A model generated the notes under the pieces. The model did not search any database, was not told the DNA's origin, and saw only the letters and a program-made list of their open reading frames with translations. Made by a program: the position numbers and the translations under genes. This document shows, in pieces, positions 8,367 through 15,839 of a DNA stretch of 64,000 nt. Numbering within the stretch: position 1 is the first letter of the stretch; every line of letters starts with the position of its first letter. This DNA is from Microbacterium atlanticum (GTDB lineage Bacteria > Actinomycetota > Actinomycetes > Actinomycetales > Microbacteriaceae): assembly GCF_015277815.1 (NCBI RefSeq), contig NZ_CP063813.1:1364001-1428000 (forward strand). The letters are read 5' to 3'.

Positions 8367-9928
8367 ACTCTCGCAGGTTCGGCGAGCGGACCGGGGGAGC
8401 GGTCGCCCCGGAGCCGCTTGACGATGAGCTCCGCCGAGATGAGGCACATGGGAAGGCCGATGCCCGGCAGGGTCGACGCGCCGACGTACGCGAGCCCGTC
8501 GACGGCGCGCGATGCGTTGCGCGGGCGGAAGACCGCGCTCTGTCCGAGGGTGTGGGCCAGGCCGAGGGCGTTGCCACGCCAGGCGCCGAGCTCGGCGGCG
8601 AAGTCGCCGGGGGCGACGGTGCGGCGCACGACGATGCGGTCCGCGAGGTCGGGAACCCCGCACCACTGCGCGATCTGGGAGATGACCCGGTCGGCTGCCG
8701 CTTCGATGCGCGCGTCGCCGTCGCCCTCGACGCCGCCGCGTCCGAGCGACGGGTCCGCCGGCACGGGCACCAGGACGAAGAGGTTCTCGTGCCCCGCCGG
8801 TGCGACGGTCTGGTCCGTCGCGCTCGGCCGGCAGACGTACACGGAGGCCGGGTCGGGGATCCTCGGGCGAGACCCGAAGATGTCGTCGAAGTTCGCCTTC
8901 CAGTCGCGCGTGAACAGCAGCGTGTGGTGCGCGAGCTGCGGGAGGGCGCCCTCCACGCCGACCATCACCAGGAGGGCGCCGGGACTCGGTGTGCGCGAAG
9001 CCCACCACTTCTCGGGATACGTCTGCTGCGCGGGGGGGAGCAGCGTCGTCTCGGTGTGGTGCAGGTCGGCACCCGACACCACGAGGTCAGCGGTGAGGCG
9101 CCGCCCGTCGGCGAGCTCGACGCCGGTCGCGCGGCGCCCCTCCGTCGTGATCGCGGTCACGCGGGCTCCGGTCTCGATCGCGACGCCGGATGCCGCGGCC
9201 AGGCGCGCCACGGCTCGGATGATCTCGGTGAACCCGCCGCGCGGGTAGAGCACGTGCTCGTCGAGGTCGAGGTGGCTCATCAGGTGGTAGAGGCTCGGCA
9301 CCCCGTACGGCGAGCCGCCGAGGAACACCGCCGGATACTCGAGGATCTGACGCAGCCGGGGGTCGGCGAACCTGCTGTCGACGTGGCGCGCGAGCGTCCG
9401 GGTGAGAAGGGGCGCCAGCCGGGGCATCCGCCGGAGCAGAGCGGGGTCGCGCAGCCCGGCCGTCGTCTCGTACGTGTCGTAGAGGAACCTGGTCACGGCG
9501 AGGTCGTACGCGTCGGCGGCGGAGTCGAGGTACGCGTCCAGCCGCGCGCCCGCGCCGGGCTCGACGCTCTCGAACAGCGCCGTGACCTCCGCGCGCCCGG
9601 AGCGGACGTCGAGGGGCCCGAGCCCGGTCGCGGGGTCGGAGTAGACGCGGTAGGCAGGGTCCAGCGGAACGAGATCGAGCTCATCGGCGGCCGTCGTGCC
9701 CAGCAGCCGGAAGAAGTGGTCGAAGACCTCCGGCATGAGGTACCAGCTCGGGCCGGTGTCGAAGCGGAAGCCGTCCTGCTCCCACGAGCCGGCGCGTCCC
9801 CCGAGCTCGTCACGAGCTTCCAGCAGCCGGACCTCCCAGCCCTCCGACGCCAGCAGCGCGCCGGCGGCGAGCCCGCCGATCCCCCCGCCGATCACGATCG
9901 CACGGCGCGCTCCGCCGTTTCGGATCAT
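8363..9928 (-). CDS. crtI: Phytoene desaturase
   Basis: A 521-residue FAD-dependent desaturase that turns phytoene into lycopene. The N-terminal dinucleotide-binding motif is VIGGGIGGLAAGALLASEGW (residues ~12-31), followed by EARDELGGRAGSW. The C-terminal carotenoid oxidoreductase signature appears in GLAYVGASTLPGIGLPMCLI. Length is normal for bacterial CrtI. ATG at 9928 overlaps the crtB stop (ATGA) and a purine-rich GGAGG lies just upstream. The open frame extends further 5' but only inside crtB. Confidence 0.95.
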   Translation of the reverse strand: MIRNGGARRAIVIGGGIGGLAAGALLASEGWEVRLLEARDELGGRAGSWEQDGFRFDTGPSWYLMPEVFDHFFRLLGTTAADELDLVPLDPAYRVYSDPATGLGPLDVRSGRAEVTALFESVEPGAGARLDAYLDSAADAYDLAVTRFLYDTYETTAGLRDPALLRRMPRLAPLLTRTLARHVDSRFADPRLRQILEYPAVFLGGSPYGVPSLYHLMSHLDLDEHVLYPRGGFTEIIRAVARLAAASGVAIETGARVTAITTEGRRATGVELADGRRLTADLVVSGADLHHTETTLLPPAQQTYPEKWWASRTPSPGALLVMVGVEGALPQLAHHTLLFTRDWKANFDDIFGSRPRIPDPASVYVCRPSATDQTVAPAGHENLFVLVPVPADPSLGRGGVEGDGDARIEAAADRVISQIAQWCGVPDLADRIVVRRTVAPGDFAAELGAWRGNALGLAHTLGQSAVFRPRNASRAVDGLAYVGASTLPGIGLPMCLISAELIVKRLRGDRSPGPLAEPARV

Positions 9929-10806
9929 GCGCGGACCTCCTTCGGCGCGAAGCCGAGCATCGCGCGCGCGGCCAGGCGCGCCTTGACCGTGTCGGGCACC
10001 CGCACCCGCTTCGGGCCGCCCTCGGATGCCCGGAGCCGTCGCGCCAGCTCCGCGAACAGGTCGTGGGCGGCCGTGACCGCGCGCCGGCAGTCGGCAGGAA
10101 GCTCCGGGATCACGGCGGCAGCTGCGCCCAGATCGGCGTCGATCCGGTCGAGCACTGCCGCGCGGTCGCCCGCCGGGGTCGAGAGGCCCAGGTAGTCCCG
10201 GCCGAGCCGCGAGCGGTCGTCGTCCAGGTCGCGAAGGAAGTTCACGTCCTGGAAGGCCGCTCCCAGCCGCCGTGCCCCGTCGACGAGACGGGGTGCGGGA
10301 TCGACCGGATGCCGCGACCCCGCGTTGACGAAGACCTGGAGGCACATCAGCCCGATCACCTCGGCCGAGCCGTAGACGTACTCGTCGTGCGACGCCGCGT
10401 CGTGGCTCGTGACCTCGAGGTCGGCTCGCATGGAGGCGAAGAAGGGCGTGATGAGGTCTGCGCCGATCCCGCACTCCCGCGCCGTGCGGGCGAAGGCGTG
10501 GAGCACCAGGTTCGTGCTGAACCCACGGTCGATCGCGGCGAAGCACTCACGCTCGAGCTGATCGAGCACCGCTGCGGTCTCGTGCGGCGAGAGGCCCGCC
10601 TCCTGTGCGGGGCCGTCGACGACCTCGTCGGCCACGCGCGCGAGGGCGTAGACGTTGCGCACGTGCGGCCGCGGGCGCGCGCCGAGCATGCGGCACGCAA
10701 GGCCGAACGATGTCGAATACCGGCTGATGACGGCCGCCGCGGCGTCTTCGGCTGTCCGGTCGTACAGCGAGAGCCCGGTCACCGCCTGCTGCCTGGTGGC
10801 CTTCAC
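9925..10806 (-). CDS. crtB: Phytoene synthase
   Basis: A 293-residue squalene/phytoene synthase that condenses two GGPP molecules to phytoene. Both aspartate-rich motifs are visible: YALARVADEVVDG (first DxxxD) and DVNFLRDLDDDRSRLGRDYL (second). Length is typical. It is coupled by ATGA overlaps to crtE upstream (10803-10806) and crtI downstream (9925-9928). Confidence 0.95.
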   Translation of the reverse strand: MKATRQQAVTGLSLYDRTAEDAAAAVISRYSTSFGLACRMLGARPRPHVRNVYALARVADEVVDGPAQEAGLSPHETAAVLDQLERECFAAIDRGFSTNLVLHAFARTARECGIGADLITPFFASMRADLEVTSHDAASHDEYVYGSAEVIGLMCLQVFVNAGSRHPVDPAPRLVDGARRLGAAFQDVNFLRDLDDDRSRLGRDYLGLSTPAGDRAAVLDRIDADLGAAAAVIPELPADCRRAVTAAHDLFAELARRLRASEGGPKRVRVPDTVKARLAARAMLGFAPKEVRA

Positions 10807-11858
10807 GGGATCCTTCCCTCGATGCGGTCGGCCAGCGTGCGCAACAGGGCGCCCGCGCGCTCCGGCAGTGCCGGGTCATGCGAGGCCGCGCGCGTGTCGT
10901 CCAGCGTCTCGGCGATGAGGCCGACGAGCCGGTCCCTCGCGCCGGTGGCCTCCAGCACGAGTTGCGCCTCGCGCACGGCGACCGGGCCGGTGCGCGCGAG
11001 CGCGAGCGCCTGGTCGACGCCGGGCGCGGCATCCGTCTCCCTCGCCAGCGCCACCAGCGGGGTCCGCTTGGTCTCGCGTAGGTCCGGCCCGCAGTCGCGT
11101 CCCGTCTGCGCCGACGTGCCGAACGCGCCGATGAGGTCGTCGACGAGCTGGAACGCCAGCCCGAGGCGTCCTCCGGCATCGCCGAGCACGCGCAGGGCGT
11201 CGGGGTCGGCCCCGCCGAGGAGGGCCCCTGCTTGCAGCGGGGCGCGGAAGGAATAGACAGCGGTCTTGTTGAAGGCCGTGTCGAGGGTCTCGGCCCGAGA
11301 CGGGAAGGCCGAGGTGACGCTGTTCTCCACGTCGGCCAGTTCGCCCGCGGCAGACACGAGGACGGCATCGTCGAGCAGCGTCAGCAGCCGGTCCTTCGTC
11401 GCCTCGTCGGTGTGGGCCATCGCGACGAGCCGGAACGCCTCGTGCAGGAGGATGTCTCCGGCGAGGATCGCCGCAGCGTCGCCCAGGTGGGCCGCGCCAT
11501 CGGCGTCCGCGCCGTTCGTGCGGCCCCGCCGGCGGAACTCGCCGGCCACGTTGGGCACGCCGCGTCGCTCGATGTCGTGGTCGATCACGTCGTCGTGTAC
11601 CACGAACGCCGTGTGCAGCAGCTCGAACGCGGCGGCGACCGACAGGGCCGCCGACGCGTGCGCGTCGCCGGTGCGGAACGCGTCGAACGACGCGGTCACC
11701 AGCGCCGGGCGGAACCGCTTCCCCCCCTGGGCGGCACGCGTGATGGCGTCGGCGAGGGCACCGAAACCCGGACCCAGCTCGGCGGCGCGCTCTCGGATCC
11801 GCGTGAGCGAGCCGTCGATCGCGATGCCGACGCCGGGGTCCTCCGGGCCGATGATCAT
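10803..11858 (-). CDS. crtE: Geranylgeranyl diphosphate synthase (polyprenyl synthetase)
   Basis: A 351-residue trans-prenyltransferase. The first Asp-rich motif is VVHDDVIDHD and the second is FQLVDDLIGAFG, so the second motif is DDxxG rather than DDxxD. GGKRFRP, the IPP-binding element, is near residue 49. It supplies GGPP to CrtB; in Corynebacterium glutamicum GGPP is also the inducer sensed by the MarR repressor CrtR. ATG 11858 overlaps the idi stop by 4 nt. A GTG one codon earlier is possible, but the coupled ATG is preferred. Confidence 0.93.
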   Translation of the reverse strand: MIIGPEDPGVGIAIDGSLTRIRERAAELGPGFGALADAITRAAQGGKRFRPALVTASFDAFRTGDAHASAALSVAAAFELLHTAFVVHDDVIDHDIERRGVPNVAGEFRRRGRTNGADADGAAHLGDAAAILAGDILLHEAFRLVAMAHTDEATKDRLLTLLDDAVLVSAAGELADVENSVTSAFPSRAETLDTAFNKTAVYSFRAPLQAGALLGGADPDALRVLGDAGGRLGLAFQLVDDLIGAFGTSAQTGRDCGPDLRETKRTPLVALARETDAAPGVDQALALARTGPVAVREAQLVLEATGARDRLVGLIAETLDDTRAASHDPALPERAGALLRTLADRIEGRIP

Positions 11859-12406
11859 GACGCCCTTCGCTGACGCGCCGGCGCGTCGAAGAGGTGCAGC
11901 TGCTGCGCCTGCAGGACGAGCCAGGGGCTGAACGCCCACGGCGTGGCTTCCAGCGATGTCGCAAGGTCGGCGGGCTCGACCCACCGGGCGTCCAGCGCCT
12001 CCAGAGGGTTGAGGACCGGCTCGTCGTCGGTGTACGCGATGTAGACCGGGCACACCTCGTGCTCGACGATGCCGTTCGCGTCGGTGGCGCGGTAGCGGAA
12101 CAGGGGGAGCGCCACGCGCAGGTCCCGGAGGGTCAGCCCCAGTTCGACGTCGGCGTGGCGACGGACGGCCGAGATGACCGGCTCGGCCGGCCGCGGGTGG
12201 CCGCAGAAGGAGTTCGTCCAGACGCCGGGCCACGTGCGCTTCGCGAGCGCGCGACGGGTGATGAGCACCTGACCCTCGCTGTTGAGCACATGGCACGAGA
12301 AGGCCAGGTGAAGGGCGGTGTCGGGACCGTGGACGCTAGACTTCGGGGCGGTTCCGATGGCCCGGCCCTCGTCATCGAGCAGCACCACATGGTCGGTGTC
12401 CGTCAT
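11855..12406 (-). CDS. idi: Isopentenyl-diphosphate delta-isomerase, type I
   Basis: A 183-residue Nudix-fold enzyme interconverting IPP and DMAPP. The catalytic cysteine is in TNSFCGHPRPAE and the metal/acid region is GIVEHEVCPVYIAY. It is the first gene of the carotenoid operon and provides C5 units for it. The ATG at 12406 is 7 nt after an AGGAG ribosome site (12414-12418). A TTG at 12412 in the same frame is only one base from that site and is unlikely. The operator palindrome at 12424-12442 lies just upstream. Confidence 0.95.
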   Translation of the reverse strand: MTDTDHVVLLDDEGRAIGTAPKSSVHGPDTALHLAFSCHVLNSEGQVLITRRALAKRTWPGVWTNSFCGHPRPAEPVISAVRRHADVELGLTLRDLRVALPLFRYRATDANGIVEHEVCPVYIAYTDDEPVLNPLEALDARWVEPADLATSLEATPWAFSPWLVLQAQQLHLFDAPARQRRAS

Positions 12407-12423
12407 CGGCAAGCTCCTCTCAA

Positions 12424-12442
12424 TCGCTAGCTTAGCTAGCGA
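12424..12442. promoter_or_regulatory. Perfect palindrome between idi and marR: likely CrtR-type operator
   Basis: TCGCTAGCTTAGCTAGCGA is a perfect 9+1+9 inverted repeat in the 81-nt gap between divergent idi (starts 12406) and the MarR gene (starts 12488). It is AT-richer than its surroundings. MarR dimers bind palindromes of this size, and the homologous corynebacterial regulator CrtR represses the crt promoter until GGPP accumulates. The palindrome is directly seen; the operator role is inferred. Confidence 0.75.
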
Positions 12443-12487
12443 ATTATTGAGTGTGATGCTACAACGGGATGGAGGTGAACGTCCACG

Positions 12488-12994
12488 ATGTCAGAGCCCT
12501 GGGTTCCGCAGACGATGCACGACCACGCCGTGCTGCGCGTGCTCACGTCCATTCGTAGCATGAGCGACGCCATGGAGCGCATGCACAGCGGCATGAAGGG
12601 CGACATGGCGATGAACGCCTCGGACCTCGCTGCGCTTCGCCTGCTCGTCGTCAGGGAGCGCACCGGTCGTCCCGTCAGCCCCCGGGACATCGCGCAGCAC
12701 CTCCGCATCACGACCGCGTCGACGACCAAGCTGCTGGACCGGCTGGTGGAGTCCGGTCACGTCGAGCGCCGTCCGCATCCGAGCGACCGTCGCGGCCGGG
12801 TCGTCGTGCTGACCGATGCGGCGCGGGCCGCATTCTTCCGCGTCTTCGGCGAGCGCCTCCGCGCCATGCGGGAGGTCGCCATGGGGTATGACGAGGGCGA
12901 GCTGGACGTGATCGCCCGGTTCCTCGACGACCTCGGAGAGGCCATGGATCCGCCCGACGTCGCTGCGCCGCAGGCTCCGGCGCCCGCGGTGTGA
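12488..12994 (+). CDS. MarR-family repressor, probable CrtR (carotenoid regulator)
   Basis: A 168-residue winged-helix regulator. The recognition region reads RDIAQHLRITTASTTKLLDRL, followed by the wing RRPHPSDRRGRVVVLT, with the DxR pattern of MarR proteins. The C-terminal ~15 residues are Pro/Ala-rich. A GGAGGTG site lies upstream of ATG 12488. It is divergent from the crt operon with a perfect palindrome between them, as crtR is in C. glutamicum. GGPP sensing is inferred from that precedent. Confidence 0.88.
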   Translation: MSEPWVPQTMHDHAVLRVLTSIRSMSDAMERMHSGMKGDMAMNASDLAALRLLVVRERTGRPVSPRDIAQHLRITTASTTKLLDRLVESGHVERRPHPSDRRGRVVVLTDAARAAFFRVFGERLRAMREVAMGYDEGELDVIARFLDDLGEAMDPPDVAAPQAPAPAV

Positions 12995-13007
12995 CCGGTC
13001 CGAACGA

Positions 13008-13048
13008 GAAAGGGCGTCCCCTGTCGGGGACGCCCTTTCTTCTTCTCT
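13008..13048 (+). terminator. Strong intrinsic terminator after marR
   Basis: A perfect 14-bp stem: left arm GAAAGGGCGTCCCC (13008-13021), loop TGTC, right arm GGGGACGCCCTTTC (13026-13039), followed by the pyrimidine-rich TTCTTCTCT. It lies 14 nt after the marR stop and just before the 3' end of the opposite-strand tRNA, so it may stop both transcripts. Confidence 0.9.
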
Positions 13049-13049
13049 G

Positions 13050-13123
13050 TTGCGGGGACAGGATTTGAACCTGCGACCTCTGGGTTATGAGCCCAGCGAG
13101 CTACCGAGCTGCTCCACCCCGCG
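13050..13123 (-). tRNA. tRNA-fMet (initiator), anticodon CAU
   Basis: A 74-nt cloverleaf on the minus strand, 5' CGCGGGG at 13123-13117 and 3' CCCCGCAA ending at 13050. C1 is unpaired against A72 and the anticodon stem is GGG/CCC around CTCATAA; both are initiator hallmarks. The T-arm GGTTCAAATCC is normal. CCA is not encoded. Confidence 0.95.
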
Positions 13124-13216
13124 GCACAAGACAAGAGCCTAGCACGGATCCCGAGCGGGTCTCGCCACCGTCCGGCGCGGCTTGCCGCAGCCGAAGCCGC
13201 ACGACAGGATGAGCGC

Positions 13217-13720
13217 ATGTCTGATCGTCCCGAATCCGACGCCGTGGGTCGCGACGAGACACGCGAGGAGCGCGCCGACCGGAACTGGAATGAGGTGCTC
13301 CAGGAACTGCGGGTCCTTCAGACGGGCACGCAGATCCTCACCGGCTTCCTGCTCGCGCTGGCATTCCAGCCCGCCTTCGCCGATCTCACCGGCGGCCAGC
13401 GAGCGGTCTATCTGACCCTCGTGGTGCTCGCGGCCCTGAGCTCGATCATCGCGCTCGCCCCCGTTGCCCTGCACCGTGTGGTGTTCCAGCAGGGGGCCAA
13501 GCCCGCCGTCGTGCGCTACGGTCACGTCGCGCTCATCACCGCGCTGCTGACGGTGTCGGTGCTGATGGTGGGCGTCGTCGCGTTCGTGTTCGACGTCGTC
13601 GTGGGCGGATCCGCGTTCTGGTGGGCTCTCATCGCCCTCGCCGTGGTGATCCTCGCGCTGTGGGTCCTCGTCCCCGCCGTCATCCGCGCCCGCGCCAGAG
13701 AGAAGGCGAGCCCACGATGA
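13217..13720 (+). CDS. DUF6328 family membrane protein
   Basis: A 167-residue protein with an acidic/charged N-terminus (about 30 residues, including NWNEVLQELRVLQTGTQILTGFLL) followed by four hydrophobic helices. This N-terminal amphipathic segment and the 4-helix pattern fit the uncharacterised DUF6328 family. Its stop overlaps the start of the next gene by 4 nt (ATGA at 13717), so the two are translationally coupled. No enzymatic motif is visible. Confidence 0.8.
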   Translation: MSDRPESDAVGRDETREERADRNWNEVLQELRVLQTGTQILTGFLLALAFQPAFADLTGGQRAVYLTLVVLAALSSIIALAPVALHRVVFQQGAKPAVVRYGHVALITALLTVSVLMVGVVAFVFDVVVGGSAFWWALIALAVVILALWVLVPAVIRARAREKASPR

Positions 13721-14520
13721 CCGAGGCGCTGGGAGTCGGCGTCGCCCAGTTCGCGCCGACCGCGGATGCCACGGCGAACCGGGAGGCGATCGCGCAGCTG
13801 GCGGCCACCGCGGCCGGCAGGGGTGCACGCGTCGTGGTGTTCCCCGAGTACTCCAGCTACTTCGTCGACCCCTTCGACGAGTCGCTCGCGCACAACGCCG
13901 AGGAGCTCGACGGCGCGTTCGTGACGGAGCTGCGCCGCATCGCGTCCCGGCACGACATCCTCGTGGTCGCGGGCCTGCTGGAGCGCGCGAGCGACCGCGA
14001 GCGGGTGCGCAACACCGTCGTCGCCGTCGACGCGAAAGGTCTGCAGGCGCACTACCGCAAGCTGCATCTGTACGACGCCTTCGGGCAGCGGGAGTCCGAC
14101 TGGGTCGAGGCGGGAGATCCGGCCGAGCCGCAGACGTTCGGCTGCGGCGGGCTCACCTTCGGACTGATGACCTGCTACGACCTGCGCTTCCCCGAAGTCG
14201 GGCGGGTGCTCGTGGACGCCGGCGCCGAGGTGTTCGCCGTGCCGGCCGAGTGGGTGCGCGGGCCGCTCAAGGAGCACCACTGGCGGACCCTGCTGCACGC
14301 ACGGGCCATCGAGAACACCGTGTTCGTGGCCGCCGCCGATCACCCTCCGCCGCTCGGGGTGGGGCACTCCCTCATCGTCGACCCGCAGGGTATGGAGGTG
14401 GCCGCCGTCGGCACGTCGACCGACGTGGCGGTCGCACATCTCGACATCGGAGCGATCGAGCGCGTGCGCCGGGTCAATCCGGCGCTGCGCCTGCGGCGCT
14501 TCGGGGTGAGTCCGCGCTGA
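13717..14520 (+). CDS. Carbon-nitrogen hydrolase (nitrilase superfamily), omega-amidase-like
   Basis: A 267-residue protein with the complete nitrilase triad: Glu in VFPEYSS (residue 44), Lys in YRKLHLYD (about 115) and Cys in LMTCYDLRFPE (about 153). Length and motifs fit the Nit2/YafV branch that deamidates short omega-amides such as 2-oxoglutaramate. It converges, with a 4-nt gap, on an aminotransferase of the type that produces such 2-oxo-omega-amides, which supports this role. Substrate is inferred. The start is the ATG coupled to the DUF6328 gene. Confidence 0.88.
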   Translation: MTEALGVGVAQFAPTADATANREAIAQLAATAAGRGARVVVFPEYSSYFVDPFDESLAHNAEELDGAFVTELRRIASRHDILVVAGLLERASDRERVRNTVVAVDAKGLQAHYRKLHLYDAFGQRESDWVEAGDPAEPQTFGCGGLTFGLMTCYDLRFPEVGRVLVDAGAEVFAVPAEWVRGPLKEHHWRTLLHARAIENTVFVAAADHPPPLGVGHSLIVDPQGMEVAAVGTSTDVAVAHLDIGAIERVRRVNPALRLRRFGVSPR

Positions 14521-14524
14521 CAGG

Positions 14525-15724
14525 TCAGCGGAGTGCGGCGAGGCGGGATGCCGCCTCTTCGAGCACCTCGACGCGCTTGCAGGCTGCGAAGCGGAGAAGG
14601 GTCGCGTACTGCCCGCGGCCCGCCGGTGACGCGAACGCGGTGAGCGGTATCGCCACCACGCCGGCACGCTCGGGAAGCTCGCGGCAGAACGCCGCGGCAT
14701 CCGTCGCTCCCAATGGTGCCGCGTCGGCCACCGTGAAGTACGTGCCGGCGGGCGTCGAGACCTCGAGCCCCGCTGCACGCAGGCCCGCGCCGAGCAGGTC
14801 GCGTCTGACGCGGAGCGCGTCGGCGATGCCCTGGAAGAACGCATCGGGGAGACGGAGCCCCGCGGCGATCGCTGGCTGGAAGGCGCTGCCGTTGACATAG
14901 GTGAGGTACTGCTTGACGGCGAGCACCGCGTCCACGAGGGGCGCGGGCCCCGTCACCCACCCGATCTTCCAGCCGGTGGTGGAGAACGTCTTGCCGCCGG
15001 ACGAGATGGTGAGGGTGCGCTCCCACGCGCCGGGAAGCGTCGCGAGCGGAACGTGCGCGCTGTCGAAGACGAGATGCTCGTAGACCTCGTCGGTGACGAT
15101 CAGGGCGTCGTGACGGTCAGCGAGCCGGACGATCTCGTCACGCACCTCCGCGCTGAAGACCGCGCCTGTGGGATTGTGGGGGTCGTTCACCAGGATGATC
15201 CTGGTGCGGTCGGTGACCGCGGACCGCAGCTCGTCCAGGTCGGGCTGGAACGCCGGCCAGCGCAGCGGCACCGGCACGAGCCGGGCGCCGGCGAGGGCGG
15301 CGACGGCGGCGTAGGAGTCGTAGTACGGCTCGAAGACGACCACCTCGTCGTCTGATCCGTCCACGAGGCCGAGCAGCGCCGCCGCGAGAGCTTCGGTCGC
15401 CCCTGCCGTGACCAGGGCGTTGCGGGACGGATCGAGGTGGAGTCCGTAGAACCGCTGCTGGTGCTCCGCAACGGCGTCGAGCAGGTCCGGCAGGCCCCGT
15501 CCCGGTGGATACTGGTTCACCCCCTGGGCGATCGCGTCGCGAGCGGCCTCCAGGACTTCGCTCGGGCCGTCCTCGTCCGGGAAGCCCTGTCCGAGGTTGA
15601 TGGCGCCCGTCCGCGCCGCGAGCGCCGACATCTCGGCGAAGATGGTGGGGTGGATCGACCCGTCCGAGCCGACGAGTCCGGCACCGGCGGCCGTGCGGTG
15701 CCACGCTCCGGGGATCTGTCGCAT
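14525..15724 (-). CDS. PLP-dependent class I/II aminotransferase
   Basis: A 399-residue fold-type I aminotransferase. The PLP lysine lies in SSGGKTFSTTGWKIGW (about residue 244). NDPHNPTGAVF, VTDEVYEHLVFD and NLGQGFPD are family elements. The motifs fit the kynurenine/glutamine-transaminase-K, methionine aminotransferase and DapC group. Neighbouring omega-amidase favours a glutamine-dependent transaminase, but DapC-type use in lysine synthesis remains possible. ATG 15724 gives MRQIPGAWH and a normal length; the frame upstream runs 58 more codons without family sequence. Confidence 0.9.
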   Translation of the reverse strand: MRQIPGAWHRTAAGAGLVGSDGSIHPTIFAEMSALAARTGAINLGQGFPDEDGPSEVLEAARDAIAQGVNQYPPGRGLPDLLDAVAEHQQRFYGLHLDPSRNALVTAGATEALAAALLGLVDGSDDEVVVFEPYYDSYAAVAALAGARLVPVPLRWPAFQPDLDELRSAVTDRTRIILVNDPHNPTGAVFSAEVRDEIVRLADRHDALIVTDEVYEHLVFDSAHVPLATLPGAWERTLTISSGGKTFSTTGWKIGWVTGPAPLVDAVLAVKQYLTYVNGSAFQPAIAAGLRLPDAFFQGIADALRVRRDLLGAGLRAAGLEVSTPAGTYFTVADAAPLGATDAAAFCRELPERAGVVAIPLTAFASPAGRGQYATLLRFAACKRVEVLEEAASRLAALR

Positions 15725-15839
15725 CGCTTCACCGTACCGGGCGGGCTCATCCCCGTTGCATAGGCGAGTCCCATTCCCGACATAAGAAACGCACAGCATC
15801 GGTGGGCACAGTGGTGAGTGCTTGGCAGAAGGAGCAATC

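Noticed and set aside
12407..12412. TTG start for idi
   Set aside because: It lies one base after the AGGAG site; ATG 12406 has proper spacing.
14515..14530. Terminator CGCTGA-CAGG-TCAGCG between hydrolase and aminotransferase
   Set aside because: Only a 6-bp stem with no U tract, and it is made largely of the two stop codons; too weak to list.
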